NCBI RefSeq assembly: GCF_018595685.2
Contig: NZ_CP092334.1
Span: 3,128,001-3,192,000 of the forward strand
Reading direction: 5' to 3'
Length of the DNA: 64,000 nt
Source of the DNA: Flavihumibacter rivuli
GTDB lineage: Bacteria > Bacteroidota > Bacteroidia > Chitinophagales > Chitinophagaceae
The notes under the pieces were generated by a model, which made no database searches, was not told the DNA's origin, and was given only the letters and a program-made list of their open reading frames with translations. Positions 44,000-52,945 of the stretch are shown here, piece after piece; position 1 is the stretch's first letter, and every line of letters begins with the position of its first letter. Both the position numbers and the translations under genes were made by a program.

Positions 44000-45337
44000 T
44001 TATTGCAAGTGCAAGGTCCCGGTTGCTTTCCTCAGCTGCACCTCAGCCAACCTGATCTGGTAGATGGCTTGGATCTTTCCGAGCCTGGCTTTAGTGAGCG
44101 ATAATTCTGCATCACTGAGTTCGAGCCTGGTGCCGAGTCCGTGGGTGTACCGTTCCTGCATCATATGGTAATTGATCTGTGCCGCTTGTTCATTCTGTTC
44201 CTGGATGCCCAGCTGCCGCCATGCTTCCTGTAAATTGGCATTGGCTGCATACAGTTCAGTCTTTACGGAAGACTTCAACTCCTCGATCGATTTTTCTGTT
44301 TGACTGACGGCCATTCCCGCCTGCTCCAGCTGGTATTTTTGCCTGTTACCGCTATAGATAGGCATAGAGAACCTGATACCGGCAAAAGAGGTTCGGGGAA
44401 AGGAATAATTCCAGAACTTCAGATTATCGGCCTGCGCCTGCAGCTGGTATTGACCTACCAGCCAAAGCTGTGGGGAATATTTTGACTTCACCGCTAGGCC
44501 CTGCTCCTTTCTTTGTTCCAGTTGCAATGCCGCGGAGCGGATATCGTTCCTGTTGTTGAGCGCAAAACCCAACAGGCTGTCACCAGGCAGGTCATTGGTT
44601 GCCGCTACTGCGTTTTCCAGTTTGTCGGTAAGTTCAATGGTAATACTATCTTCAAGGCCCATCAATTGTTTCAGTTCCAGCTTCATAACATTGGTGGATG
44701 TATGCAGGATGGAAATTGAAGACAATATATTCTGGATCATGATATAGTTACTGAGCGTATCTGTCTTCAGGTTCTTGCCTTGTAAGAACAGTGACCTTGA
44801 ATCTGCCAGGGCTTTCTGGTTGCGTTGCAGGCTTTGGAGCAATAATTTCTCCTGTTCCTGGTTCAGCAGGATGCCCAGGTATTTTTGTGATACGGTTATG
44901 GCCAATTGTTCTTCCAGCAATTTGGTTTGCTGGTGGCTCAATTGCTCACGGATTCCTGATTCCCGGATGGCACTTTGGATTCCCTTGTTCAGGATGGGAT
45001 AAGCTGCACTGATCACTCCATCAAAAGCATGGCGACCATTGTACTTTACATCACCAACCTTCTCGCTTGTATTCTCATTGCGCAGGTAAATGACCGGCAG
45101 TTCAGTATACAGTGTATAGGAGCCGTTGAGATTGACAACGGGTAGTAATTGACTCTTGCTTTCCTTAACTGCTAAACCGGATCGCTGGTTCTCCAGGGCT
45201 TGTACCTGGAGGTTACGGTTCCCTTTGGCTACGAGTCCAAAGGTTTCGCTAAGGCTTAGCTGTTTTACCTGGGCGGTTGCTTTTTCCTGCAACAGCAACC
45301 CGAGTAGGCCTATCGTTATTAATGTTCTACTTTTCAT
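44000..45337 (-). CDS. TolC-family outer-membrane efflux protein
   Basis: A 445-residue outer-membrane exit duct with a signal peptide (about 1-22, ending KATAQ) and two long OEP coiled-coil repeats. The first is LSLSETFGLVAKGNRNLQVQALENQRSGLAVKESKSQLLP; the second is ALNNRNDIRSAALQLEQRKEQGLAVKSKYSPQLWLVGQYQ. It is the last gene of the adaptor-pump-duct operon, 17 bp after the pump. It should dock to the adaptor in the periplasm and pass substrates out. Confidence 0.93.
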   Translation of the reverse strand: MKSRTLITIGLLGLLLQEKATAQVKQLSLSETFGLVAKGNRNLQVQALENQRSGLAVKESKSQLLPVVNLNGSYTLYTELPVIYLRNENTSEKVGDVKYNGRHAFDGVISAAYPILNKGIQSAIRESGIREQLSHQQTKLLEEQLAITVSQKYLGILLNQEQEKLLLQSLQRNQKALADSRSLFLQGKNLKTDTLSNYIMIQNILSSISILHTSTNVMKLELKQLMGLEDSITIELTDKLENAVAATNDLPGDSLLGFALNNRNDIRSAALQLEQRKEQGLAVKSKYSPQLWLVGQYQLQAQADNLKFWNYSFPRTSFAGIRFSMPIYSGNRQKYQLEQAGMAVSQTEKSIEELKSSVKTELYAANANLQEAWRQLGIQEQNEQAAQINYHMMQERYTHGLGTRLELSDAELSLTKARLGKIQAIYQIRLAEVQLRKATGTLHLQ

Positions 45338-45353
45338 AAAAAAGGTTTTTGTG

Positions 45354-48300
45354 TTAAGCGATTTCTGCTTCTGCTACCGGATCTTCTTCCACTATCACCC
45401 TTTTCTTCTTTGAAGAGGAGAGATAGGAATACACAGCGGGGATAATGAATAGCGTCAGGATACCTGCGAATACGAGTCCGCCCGCAATAACGATACCTAA
45501 TGACTGACGGCTATTATGCGTAAGCGCAATGGGAATAGCCCCGAAGATCATAGCCAGTGAGGTCATCAGGATTGGCCTGAAACGTTGGATGGCGGCCTGG
45601 ATAGCAGCTTCGAAACTATTCAAGCCTGAATCCTTCAGGTGATTCGCGAATTCAACGATAAGGATACCGTTCTTGGTAATGAGGCCTACCAATGTGATGA
45701 TCCCGATCTGGCTGAACACATTCAGGCTTTGGCCGAACCACTGCAAACTGATCAGCGCACCGGTTACCGCCATAGGGACAGTTAACATGATGATCAGCGG
45801 ATCCCTCAGGCTTTCGAATTGTGCTGCAAGGATCATATAGATCAGTAGGAGTGCCAGTATCAGGGTGAAATTGATATTGCCCTGGCTTTCCTGGTAATCG
45901 CGGGATTGACCGGCAAGGGTTGTCTTGAAGTTTTCACCCAGCACTTCCTTCCTTATCCTTTCCATCTCCTGGATACCTTCTGCAAGGCTCACACCAGGTG
46001 CCAAGCCTGCTGAAACAGTAGCAGAAGTGTACTGATCGTAGCGGTAGATGGCGGCCGGACTGATGCCCTCTTCGATTTGCACGAGGTTGTCCAGCGAGAT
46101 CATGTCGCCTTTGGCTGAACGCACATAAACAGAACGGAGATCGCTGATATCATTGCGGTTGCTCCTTTCTACCTGGCCGATCACCTCATATTGCCTGTCG
46201 TTGCGCAGGAAGTATCCATAGCGCTGACCCGAGAAGGATAGCTGTAATGCCCTTGCCACTTCCTGGATGGAAACGCCCATCAATGCGGCTTTTTTCCGGT
46301 CAATATTGATCTTAAGTTCCGGCTTGTTGATCTTCAGGTCGGCATCCGCAAACATGAGCTTGGGGCTTTGCCTTACAGCGCCGAGGAATTGGGGCAATAC
46401 GGCACTGATGCTATCGAGTGATGGTGCCTGCAGCACATATTGTACTGGCATACCACCACCATACCTGGTGCCAATGGTTGGTGGCAAATAGGGGAACAAG
46501 AGGATATTCCTGAAATTGCCGGAAGCCATTCCGTATTTGTTATAGAGGTCCTGTATGGTTGATTTGCGCTCTTTGGGATCTTTGAGGTAAATGCTCTGAA
46601 CGGCGAAATTGGTGGGTGCCGGTGCAGGTATGAAGGAAATGGCCACCATGGAATAGGTCTGGTAGAGGCCTTCGGTGGAATCATTCACAAACTTTCCTAC
46701 CTCGAGCATGTTCTGCTTCATTTTGTCGAACGACACGCCTTCGGGTGCAATAGCGATCAGGCTGAGGTTGCTGCGGTCTTCAACCGGGGCCAACTCTGAA
46801 GGAAGCTTACGGCCGATGGTATAGATCAGGCCAGCGGTGAAAGCAAGGAATACCCATGCCACCCAACGGTATTTCATAAAGGCCTTGAGCCATTTGCCGT
46901 AGCCGTTGTTAAGGCTTACAAAAAAAGGCTCTGTGGCCCTGTACAGCCAGTTGGGTTTGTCCTGTTTCTTCAAGAGGTAGGCACTCAACATGGGCGACAG
47001 GGTAAGGGCAACAAATGCAGATACCATTACTGAACCGGATACGACAATGGCAAACTCCTTGAACAACTGTCCACTGATACCGCCCATGAAAATGATGGGC
47101 ATGAATACGGCAGCCAGGGTAATGGTGGTGGAGATAACCGCGAAATAGATCTCCTTGGAACCTGCAAAAGCAGCCTGGATAGGACTCATGCCTTCTTCAA
47201 CCTTCTTATAGATATTCTCAAGGACCACAATGGCGTCATCCACCACCAGTCCGATCGCCAGTACCAGTCCAAGCAGGGTAAGCACATTGATGGAGAACCC
47301 TGCGATGTACATGATAAAGAAGGCAGATAGGATGGAAACAGGGATAGCGAGCACCGGAATGATAGTTGATCGCCAGTCGCGCAGGAACAGGAAGATGATG
47401 ATCACCACCAGTCCAAATGCGATGAAGAGGGTTTCTTCCACTTCCTTGATCGATTCCCTTACCGGTTTGGTATAGTCGAAGCCAACGATCAACCTATAGT
47501 CTTTGGGGACTTCTTTCCTGAGGACTTCCAGTCTCCTGTAGAATTCATCAACCACTTCAATGGCATTGGCGCCCCGCTGGATCTGGATGGCCACACCCAC
47601 GCCAATGGCATTGGCTCCGTCGGTTTCGTTGATGATGGCATTGCGTTCATTCATTTCCCCCAGTTCCGCATAACCGATATCCTTCAGTCGGATCACTGCA
47701 TTATCGGTCTGCTTGATGATCATTTCATTGAACTCTTCTTGCGTGGAGAGCCTTCCCAGGGTCCTTACACTCAGCTCGTTGTTATTGCCTTCAATTCGAC
47801 CGGAAGGGAGGTCAATGTTCTCCCTGCTCAAAGCAGTACGGATATCTTCAGGGGTCAATTGGAATGCCGCCAGTTTAACGGGATCGAAACGGAGCCTCAT
47901 CGCGTACTTGTGTTCACCAACGATGGCAACACGCTGAATGCCGGGGATGGATTGCATCCTGTCCTTGATCACGGTACTGGCCAGGTGGCTGACCTCCTTG
48001 ATATCCTTGTTATCGCTTTCCACTTCAAGGAAAGCCACGAGGTTGTCGGGTGAAGAAGCTTTTTCCACGATAGGCGGGTCCACGTCAGCTGGTAACTGGT
48101 TCTTGGATTTGGCCACTTTGTCGCGGACGTCATTCAAGGCATCTTCCAGGTCAACATCTCGGTTGAACTCGACGGAAATAACACTTACCTGTTCCCTTGA
48201 TTCAGATGAGATGGTCCTGACACCATTGGCTTCTGCAATGGACTCTTCTAGTGGTTTGGTGATCTTCGATGCGATAACATCAGGACTGGCACCGGGATAG

Positions 48301-48449
48301 AAAGTGACCACGGAGATCACCGGTGGTTCGGTCATGGGGAACTCCCTGACCCCCAGGTAGCGCCAGCCCACAAGGCCGGCAATGACGATAAGGGCAGAGA
48401 ATACTGCTGCCAATACCGGTTTCTTGATACTTATTGATGGTAAACTCAT
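45354..48449 (-). CDS. RND efflux pump, HAE1 (AcrB/MexB-like) inner-membrane subunit
   Basis: A 1031-residue proton-driven pump with 12 transmembrane helices and two large periplasmic loops. The adjacent aspartates of the proton relay are in GLVLAIGLVVDDAIVVLENIYKK, followed by STTITLAAVFMPIIFMGGISGQLFKEFAIVV, the classical HAE1 helix 4-5 segment. The sequence does not contain the metal-relay glutamate/methionine pattern that I would expect for a CusA-like pump, so organic substrates are more likely. It is co-transcribed with the adaptor upstream and TolC downstream. Confidence 0.95.
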   Translation of the reverse strand: MSLPSISIKKPVLAAVFSALIVIAGLVGWRYLGVREFPMTEPPVISVVTFYPGASPDVIASKITKPLEESIAEANGVRTISSESREQVSVISVEFNRDVDLEDALNDVRDKVAKSKNQLPADVDPPIVEKASSPDNLVAFLEVESDNKDIKEVSHLASTVIKDRMQSIPGIQRVAIVGEHKYAMRLRFDPVKLAAFQLTPEDIRTALSRENIDLPSGRIEGNNNELSVRTLGRLSTQEEFNEMIIKQTDNAVIRLKDIGYAELGEMNERNAIINETDGANAIGVGVAIQIQRGANAIEVVDEFYRRLEVLRKEVPKDYRLIVGFDYTKPVRESIKEVEETLFIAFGLVVIIIFLFLRDWRSTIIPVLAIPVSILSAFFIMYIAGFSINVLTLLGLVLAIGLVVDDAIVVLENIYKKVEEGMSPIQAAFAGSKEIYFAVISTTITLAAVFMPIIFMGGISGQLFKEFAIVVSGSVMVSAFVALTLSPMLSAYLLKKQDKPNWLYRATEPFFVSLNNGYGKWLKAFMKYRWVAWVFLAFTAGLIYTIGRKLPSELAPVEDRSNLSLIAIAPEGVSFDKMKQNMLEVGKFVNDSTEGLYQTYSMVAISFIPAPAPTNFAVQSIYLKDPKERKSTIQDLYNKYGMASGNFRNILLFPYLPPTIGTRYGGGMPVQYVLQAPSLDSISAVLPQFLGAVRQSPKLMFADADLKINKPELKINIDRKKAALMGVSIQEVARALQLSFSGQRYGYFLRNDRQYEVIGQVERSNRNDISDLRSVYVRSAKGDMISLDNLVQIEEGISPAAIYRYDQYTSATVSAGLAPGVSLAEGIQEMERIRKEVLGENFKTTLAGQSRDYQESQGNINFTLILALLLIYMILAAQFESLRDPLIIMLTVPMAVTGALISLQWFGQSLNVFSQIGIITLVGLITKNGILIVEFANHLKDSGLNSFEAAIQAAIQRFRPILMTSLAMIFGAIPIALTHNSRQSLGIVIAGGLVFAGILTLFIIPAVYSYLSSSKKKRVIVEEDPVAEAEIA

Positions 48450-48465
48450 TGCTTGTTGTTTTCAA

Positions 48466-49539
48466 TTACTTACTTGATACCACTTGTACTGGTGCTCCGT
48501 CACTGGCGCGCATCAGGTTGGAAGTCAGAACGGAATCACCGTTGCTGATACCGGAAAGGATGGTTGCCTCTGTCTGGCTCCTGTTACCAATGGTAACCGG
48601 AGTGATCTTGGCCACGCCATTCCTGATCAGGAATACGCTGTATCCATTAGCACTGGGAATGAGCGATTCGGTTGGAATAAGTATGCCCTTTTGATCAGCA
48701 GCATTTGTAGAAAAAGATACTTTTACTGACATGCCTGGTTTTAACTGACCGTCTGTATTAGGTGCCACTGCCTGCAGTTCAATGCTCCTGCTATTGGCAT
48801 TGATACCAGCTTCGGAAGCGATGATCCTTGCCGTTCTTTTCACCTGGTCAACATCCGTTGCAAATTGAACGGTGTTGCCTGTCCTGGCTAGTTTCAGGTA
48901 TTTTTCACTCACCGCGAAATTGATCTTGGCTGTTGCCTGGTCCTGGAGGGTGACCAGGGGCATGCCGGGACTAACCAATGTTCCCGGGTATACTTTGGTG
49001 ATGCCAATGCGACCACTGAAAGGAGCCCTGATGGTGGTCTTGGAAAGTTCTACCTGCATTGCCTGCATGGCCGCCTGCAATGACTGGAGCTTTGTGTTGG
49101 CCACATCGTATTCTTCCTGCCTTACTGTTTCAGATTGCAGCAGGTTGTATAACCTGCGTTCGTTTATACTGGCAAGGTTCAGGTCTGCCTTGAGCTGCCT
49201 GACACGTGCCTGGATATCTGCATCATCCAATTGGTAGAGTACCTGGCCGCTGTTGACAAAGCTTCCATCGGTGAAGTTTACTGAACTGATCTTTTTGGTC
49301 AGTTCACTCATGATCATCACTTCCTTATTCGGGAGGATAGTACCGGCAATGGTTTCAGCCTGGTCCAATACTTCTTCCTTCGCAATTTTGATATCTACAG
49401 GAAGTGCGGGCGCCGCAGCAGGAGCAGGACTTTGGGCCGCTTCTTTTTTTCCTGCCTCATTGCTCCCGCAAGCAGTTAAGATAATGACCGGCAAGGAGCC
49501 CATCAGGACGGCCCTAGCCATGTTGATAAAGGTTTGCAT
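48466..49539 (-). CDS. RND efflux periplasmic adaptor (membrane fusion protein), lipoprotein
   Basis: A 357-residue adaptor with a lipoprotein signal (lipobox LTAC, Cys24). It has a barrel-sandwich (lipoyl-like) and alpha-hairpin region (SVNFTDGSFVNSGQVLYQLDDADIQARVRQLKADL; TTIRAPFSGRIGITKVYPGTLVSPGMPLVTL) and a beta-barrel with NFAVSEKYLKL. It links the pump to TolC. It is the first gene of the operon. A TAnnTTTG element (tagttttg, 49577-49570 on the minus strand) lies about 31 bp upstream of the ATG. Confidence 0.94.
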   Translation of the reverse strand: MQTFINMARAVLMGSLPVIILTACGSNEAGKKEAAQSPAPAAAPALPVDIKIAKEEVLDQAETIAGTILPNKEVMIMSELTKKISSVNFTDGSFVNSGQVLYQLDDADIQARVRQLKADLNLASINERRLYNLLQSETVRQEEYDVANTKLQSLQAAMQAMQVELSKTTIRAPFSGRIGITKVYPGTLVSPGMPLVTLQDQATAKINFAVSEKYLKLARTGNTVQFATDVDQVKRTARIIASEAGINANSRSIELQAVAPNTDGQLKPGMSVKVSFSTNAADQKGILIPTESLIPSANGYSVFLIRNGVAKITPVTIGNRSQTEATILSGISNGDSVLTSNLMRASDGAPVQVVSSK

Positions 49540-49569
49540 GATTATAAATTTTGAACATCAATGAATGCC

Positions 49570-49598
49570 CAAAACTAACCCCGCACTGAGGCGGGGTT
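49570..49598 (-). terminator. terminator hairpin of the EamA transporter, overlapping a possible RND operon -7 element
   Basis: Stem aaccccgc (49577-49584) pairs with gcggggtt (49591-49598). On the minus strand it is followed by agttttg, which is also the TAnnTTTG-like element before the adaptor gene. One short region may thus both end the EamA transcript and start the efflux operon. Confidence 0.55.
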
Positions 49599-49655
49599 GT
49601 TGCATATAAACCTTGCTTTTATGTATAATTATTCCGATGTAATCCTTTGTGGAAG

Positions 49656-50516
49656 CTATTTCCTGGCGATGACCATATAGAGTCCACCGAGAATGAAGGC
49701 CAGGCTGATAAGGATACCTGCAGTAATGATCTCCTGCAGGAAAATGACGGACCAAACCAGGCTGAAGACCGGTACCAGAAAAGTTACAAGGGTAGCTTTC
49801 ATGGGACCGGCGCTAGTGATGAGTTGGAAGTAGAGGGTATAGGCAATGGCCGTACAGCCAACAGCGAGAAAAAGTAGGGAATAGGCAACTGTATTGCTGA
49901 ATGGCACAGTGCCAGCATTTCCTGATAAAACCAGTGGTAACAACAGGATGGCTGCAGCAGTCATTTGTCCGGCTGCTGTTTTTTGAGGGGCTGCACCGCT
50001 GAATTTTTTCCTGGTATAGGCTGCGGCAATTGCATAGGAAAGTGCAGCAGCCAGTCCCATAGCCATTGCGAGATATACCATAGCATCAGCTGGTAATGGG
50101 TTCCAGCCTACCAGCAGGACAACCCCAATAAAGCCAAGGACCAACCCTGTAACTTTTGCACCACTCAGGCTTTCCTTATTCCAGATGACGCCCACCAGCA
50201 GTGCAAACAAGGGTGTGGTGGCATTGATGATGGCTCCCATGGAAGCGTTGAGGTATAGCATGGAATAGGTTATCAATGCAAAGGGCAAAACCAGGTTGAG
50301 TATACCCAGGAGGATATACTGCTTCCAGTATTTCCTGAACTCGGGAAGTTTTCCGGAAAAGCCAAATATTATAAGGAGAAGGACTGCAGCGATGATGATG
50401 CGGATGCCCACTGTATTGGTAACGCCGATCACCGGTGCAACCATTTTCATGAAGAGGTAGGAACTTCCCCATAAGGCACCAAGTATCAGTAATCTGAAGA
50501 TATCTACCGTTTTCAT
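49656..50516 (-). CDS. EamA/DMT family transporter
   Basis: A 286-residue inner-membrane protein with ten predicted helices in two EamA repeats: LLILGALWGSSYLFMKMVAPVIG at the start, AIINATTPLFALLVGVIWNKESLSGAKVTGLVLGFIGVVLLVG at the end of repeat 1 and GPMKATLVTFLVPVFSLVWSVIFLQEIIT at the end of repeat 2. These carriers export or import small metabolites; the substrate cannot be told. It starts 46 bp after the HMA-AraC regulator, so control by that protein is likely. Confidence 0.92.
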   Translation of the reverse strand: MKTVDIFRLLILGALWGSSYLFMKMVAPVIGVTNTVGIRIIIAAVLLLIIFGFSGKLPEFRKYWKQYILLGILNLVLPFALITYSMLYLNASMGAIINATTPLFALLVGVIWNKESLSGAKVTGLVLGFIGVVLLVGWNPLPADAMVYLAMAMGLAAALSYAIAAAYTRKKFSGAAPQKTAAGQMTAAAILLLPLVLSGNAGTVPFSNTVAYSLLFLAVGCTAIAYTLYFQLITSAGPMKATLVTFLVPVFSLVWSVIFLQEIITAGILISLAFILGGLYMVIARK

Positions 50517-50562
50517 GTTGTTTGATTTGTTTGGTGGTTAAAAATTTTCCCCGGCAATAGAA

Positions 50563-51126
50563 TTAAATCATGACTGAATTAGCCTGTTGATTATCCCTGT
50601 AAACAGAGGGGTTCATGCCAACAACAGATTTGAATTGCCTGGATAGGTGTGCGACACTGCTATATCCCAGTCTAAAGGCTATGTCAGACAAGCTTTTCCT
50701 TTCTTCCAGCAGCATTGACTTGACCCTTTCGATCCGGTATTTGATAATGTATTGCTCCAGTGTGATGCCTTCTATTTCTGAAAAAGCGGCACTTACAATA
50801 TCGTAATCTTTAAACAATTCCTTTTCCACAAGCGCCGAAAACCTGAATCTGCCCGGAAAGTCGAAATCACCGGAATATACTTTTGCAACCAATTCCTTTA
50901 TTCCGGAAGAAAGCCGGGTTTTTCTGTCTTCCACCAGTTCAAAACCAAGTTGCTGCAACGCTGAATTTATCCTCGCAAGATCCAGCTCGTCTCCGCATGA
51001 CCTGACCACCAGCTCACCCAGCCGAAGATGGATGATCTCCAGCTCTAAGCGGCTTACCTGGCTTCGCACTGCATTGATGCACCGGTTACAGGTCATTCCC
51101 TTGATGATCAATTGTTGCTCTTGCAT
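50563..51126 (-). CDS. transcriptional regulator with N-terminal HMA-like metal-binding domain fused to AraC DNA-binding domain
   Basis: A 187-residue protein in two parts. Residues 1-70 have the heavy-metal-associated pattern IKGMTCNRCINAVRSQV with paired cysteines C13 and C16, followed by ELVVRSCGDELDLARINSALQQLGFEL as in HMA beta-alpha-beta-beta-alpha-beta folds. Residues 90-185 are an AraC DNA-binding domain (IIKYRIERVKSMLLEERKSLSDIAFRLGYSSVAHLSRQFKSVVGMNPSVYR). The arrangement suggests a one-component sensor of a soft metal (inference). It precedes an EamA transporter on the same strand and diverges from the amidohydrolase operon. Confidence 0.85.
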   Translation of the reverse strand: MQEQQLIIKGMTCNRCINAVRSQVSRLELEIIHLRLGELVVRSCGDELDLARINSALQQLGFELVEDRKTRLSSGIKELVAKVYSGDFDFPGRFRFSALVEKELFKDYDIVSAAFSEIEGITLEQYIIKYRIERVKSMLLEERKSLSDIAFRLGYSSVAHLSRQFKSVVGMNPSVYRDNQQANSVMI

Positions 51127-51244
51127 AAAGAATAGGCTTTACCTGATGCAAATTTCCTGATTGCTTTAGGAAAACCTGTTATACTATTTTGAGAGAAGTT
51201 TGTATGATTTCCATTTTGCTTAACTTTTAGGAACAATTACCAAC

Positions 51245-52939
51245 ATGTATCCCTTCCGATTGCTTCCCTTTCTTGCTTTACTATCCTTAGCCTCCTGCAG
51301 GTATGCCACCCAACAGGTGAATTATGCAACGGCTATCTACAAGAATGCAAAGGTCTGGACGGGTGACAGCAGTAATCGTTCTGCTTCCGTCATTGCAGTG
51401 AAGGATAGCGTGATCATCTATGTGGGCAATAATGCAGATAGCTTGCGGGGGCCTGATACGGAAGTGGTGGATGTTTCAGGCCAGATGATCCTCCCCGGTT
51501 TTATTGACAACCACAGCCATTTCATTTCAGGAGGTTACCAGCTGGCCTCTGTGGACCTGAAGCTGGCAAAGAATCCTGCAGACTTTATAACCATTCTGAA
51601 GGATTATGCCGCACAGTTAAAGGATGATCGCTGGATCCAGGGTGGTAATTGGGATCATGAGGGGATCGGGGGGAAACTTCCGACAAGGTATTGGATCGAC
51701 AGCATTAGCGGTAACCATCCGGTTTTTGTATCCCGCTATGATGGCCATATGGCTTTGGCCAATAGTCTTACCCTGAAACTGGCCGGTATCAACAGGAATA
51801 CGCCGGATCCCCCTGGTGGTGAAATTGTACGCGATCCCAGGACCGGTGAGCCAACAGGGGTATTGAAAGATGCAGCCATGGACCTCGTTTATGCAAAGAT
51901 CCCGCCCCCATCAGCAAAGGAATTGGAAGAAATGCTGCAGCGGGCAACCGCCCATGCATTAGAGCATGGTATCACACAGGTCCATGATGTCGGCAGCTAT
52001 GGCGGCTGGACAGACCTTGAAGCCTACCGTCGTGCCAGAACGGCCGGAAGCTTATCCATCAGGATCTATTCCATGGTTCCTGTGAATAGCTGGCGCAGGA
52101 TGGTTGAATATGTGCGGGAGAATGGAAAGGGTGATGATATGCTTCATTGGGGAGCTTTGAAGGGATTCGTAGATGGTTCGCTAGGTTCTACTACTGCCTG
52201 GTTTTATCAGCCCTATCTCGATGAGCTGAAGAAAACGGGGCTGTTACTGGCCGACTCCAATGAGTTAAGGCAGCAGATCCTGTCAGCAGATTCAGCCGGT
52301 TTGCAACCTGCGATCCATGCCATAGGCGATAGGGCAATAGACTGGGTATTGGATGTTTTTGCGGAAGCACAAACCAGAAGTGGCAAAAGGGAAAGTCGAT
52401 TCAGGGTTGAACATAGCCAGCACCTCAGTAAGACAGCGATCGACCGGTTTGCGGCCATGAAAGTGATCCCATCCATGCAGCCCTACCATGCGATTGATGA
52501 TGGAAGATGGGCCTCTAAACGACTCGATGATGACCGGCTCAAAAGGACCTATGCCTTCAAATCATTGCTGGATGCGGGTGCCCGGGTGACCTTTGGTTCA
52601 GACTGGGTGGTGGCGCCGCTCTCACCGATCGAAGGGATCAATGCAGCGGTCAACCGCCAGACCCTGGATGGCAAGCATCCTGGAGGTTGGTATCCGGAAC
52701 AGCGCATCACAGTTGAACAGGCCCTCCGGTGTTACACGGTAAACAATGCTTATGCTGCTTTCCTGGAGAAAAAGACGGGGATGCTAAAGCCTGGTATGCT
52801 GGCAGACTTCGTGGTATTGTCCGATGACCTGCTTACCCTTCCACCTGCTGAGATCCTTACGGTGAAGGTTACGCGAACAATTCTCAATGGCAAATTGGTA
52901 TATGAGAAGCAGCGCAGTGAAGATCACCATCAACATTAA
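51245..52939 (+). CDS. amidohydrolase family protein (YtcJ/AepA type), lipoprotein
   Basis: A metal-dependent hydrolase of 564 residues. The N-terminus is a lipoprotein signal (LASC at about 17). The amidohydrolase_3 barrel has NHSHF (HxH metal site, about 90), QGGNWDHE, GGEIVRDPRTGEPTGVLKDAAMDLV, the histidine in AIHAIGDRAIDWVLD and TFGSDWVVAPLSPIEGI. Members act on amides, formamides or cyclic compounds; the substrate is unknown. It is the first of four close-packed plus-strand genes (6 bp to the rhamnosidase), so a role in processing a rhamnose-containing compound is possible. Confidence 0.9.
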   Translation: MYPFRLLPFLALLSLASCRYATQQVNYATAIYKNAKVWTGDSSNRSASVIAVKDSVIIYVGNNADSLRGPDTEVVDVSGQMILPGFIDNHSHFISGGYQLASVDLKLAKNPADFITILKDYAAQLKDDRWIQGGNWDHEGIGGKLPTRYWIDSISGNHPVFVSRYDGHMALANSLTLKLAGINRNTPDPPGGEIVRDPRTGEPTGVLKDAAMDLVYAKIPPPSAKELEEMLQRATAHALEHGITQVHDVGSYGGWTDLEAYRRARTAGSLSIRIYSMVPVNSWRRMVEYVRENGKGDDMLHWGALKGFVDGSLGSTTAWFYQPYLDELKKTGLLLADSNELRQQILSADSAGLQPAIHAIGDRAIDWVLDVFAEAQTRSGKRESRFRVEHSQHLSKTAIDRFAAMKVIPSMQPYHAIDDGRWASKRLDDDRLKRTYAFKSLLDAGARVTFGSDWVVAPLSPIEGINAAVNRQTLDGKHPGGWYPEQRITVEQALRCYTVNNAYAAFLEKKTGMLKPGMLADFVVLSDDLLTLPPAEILTVKVTRTILNGKLVYEKQRSEDHHQH

Positions 52940-52945
52940 TTCATA

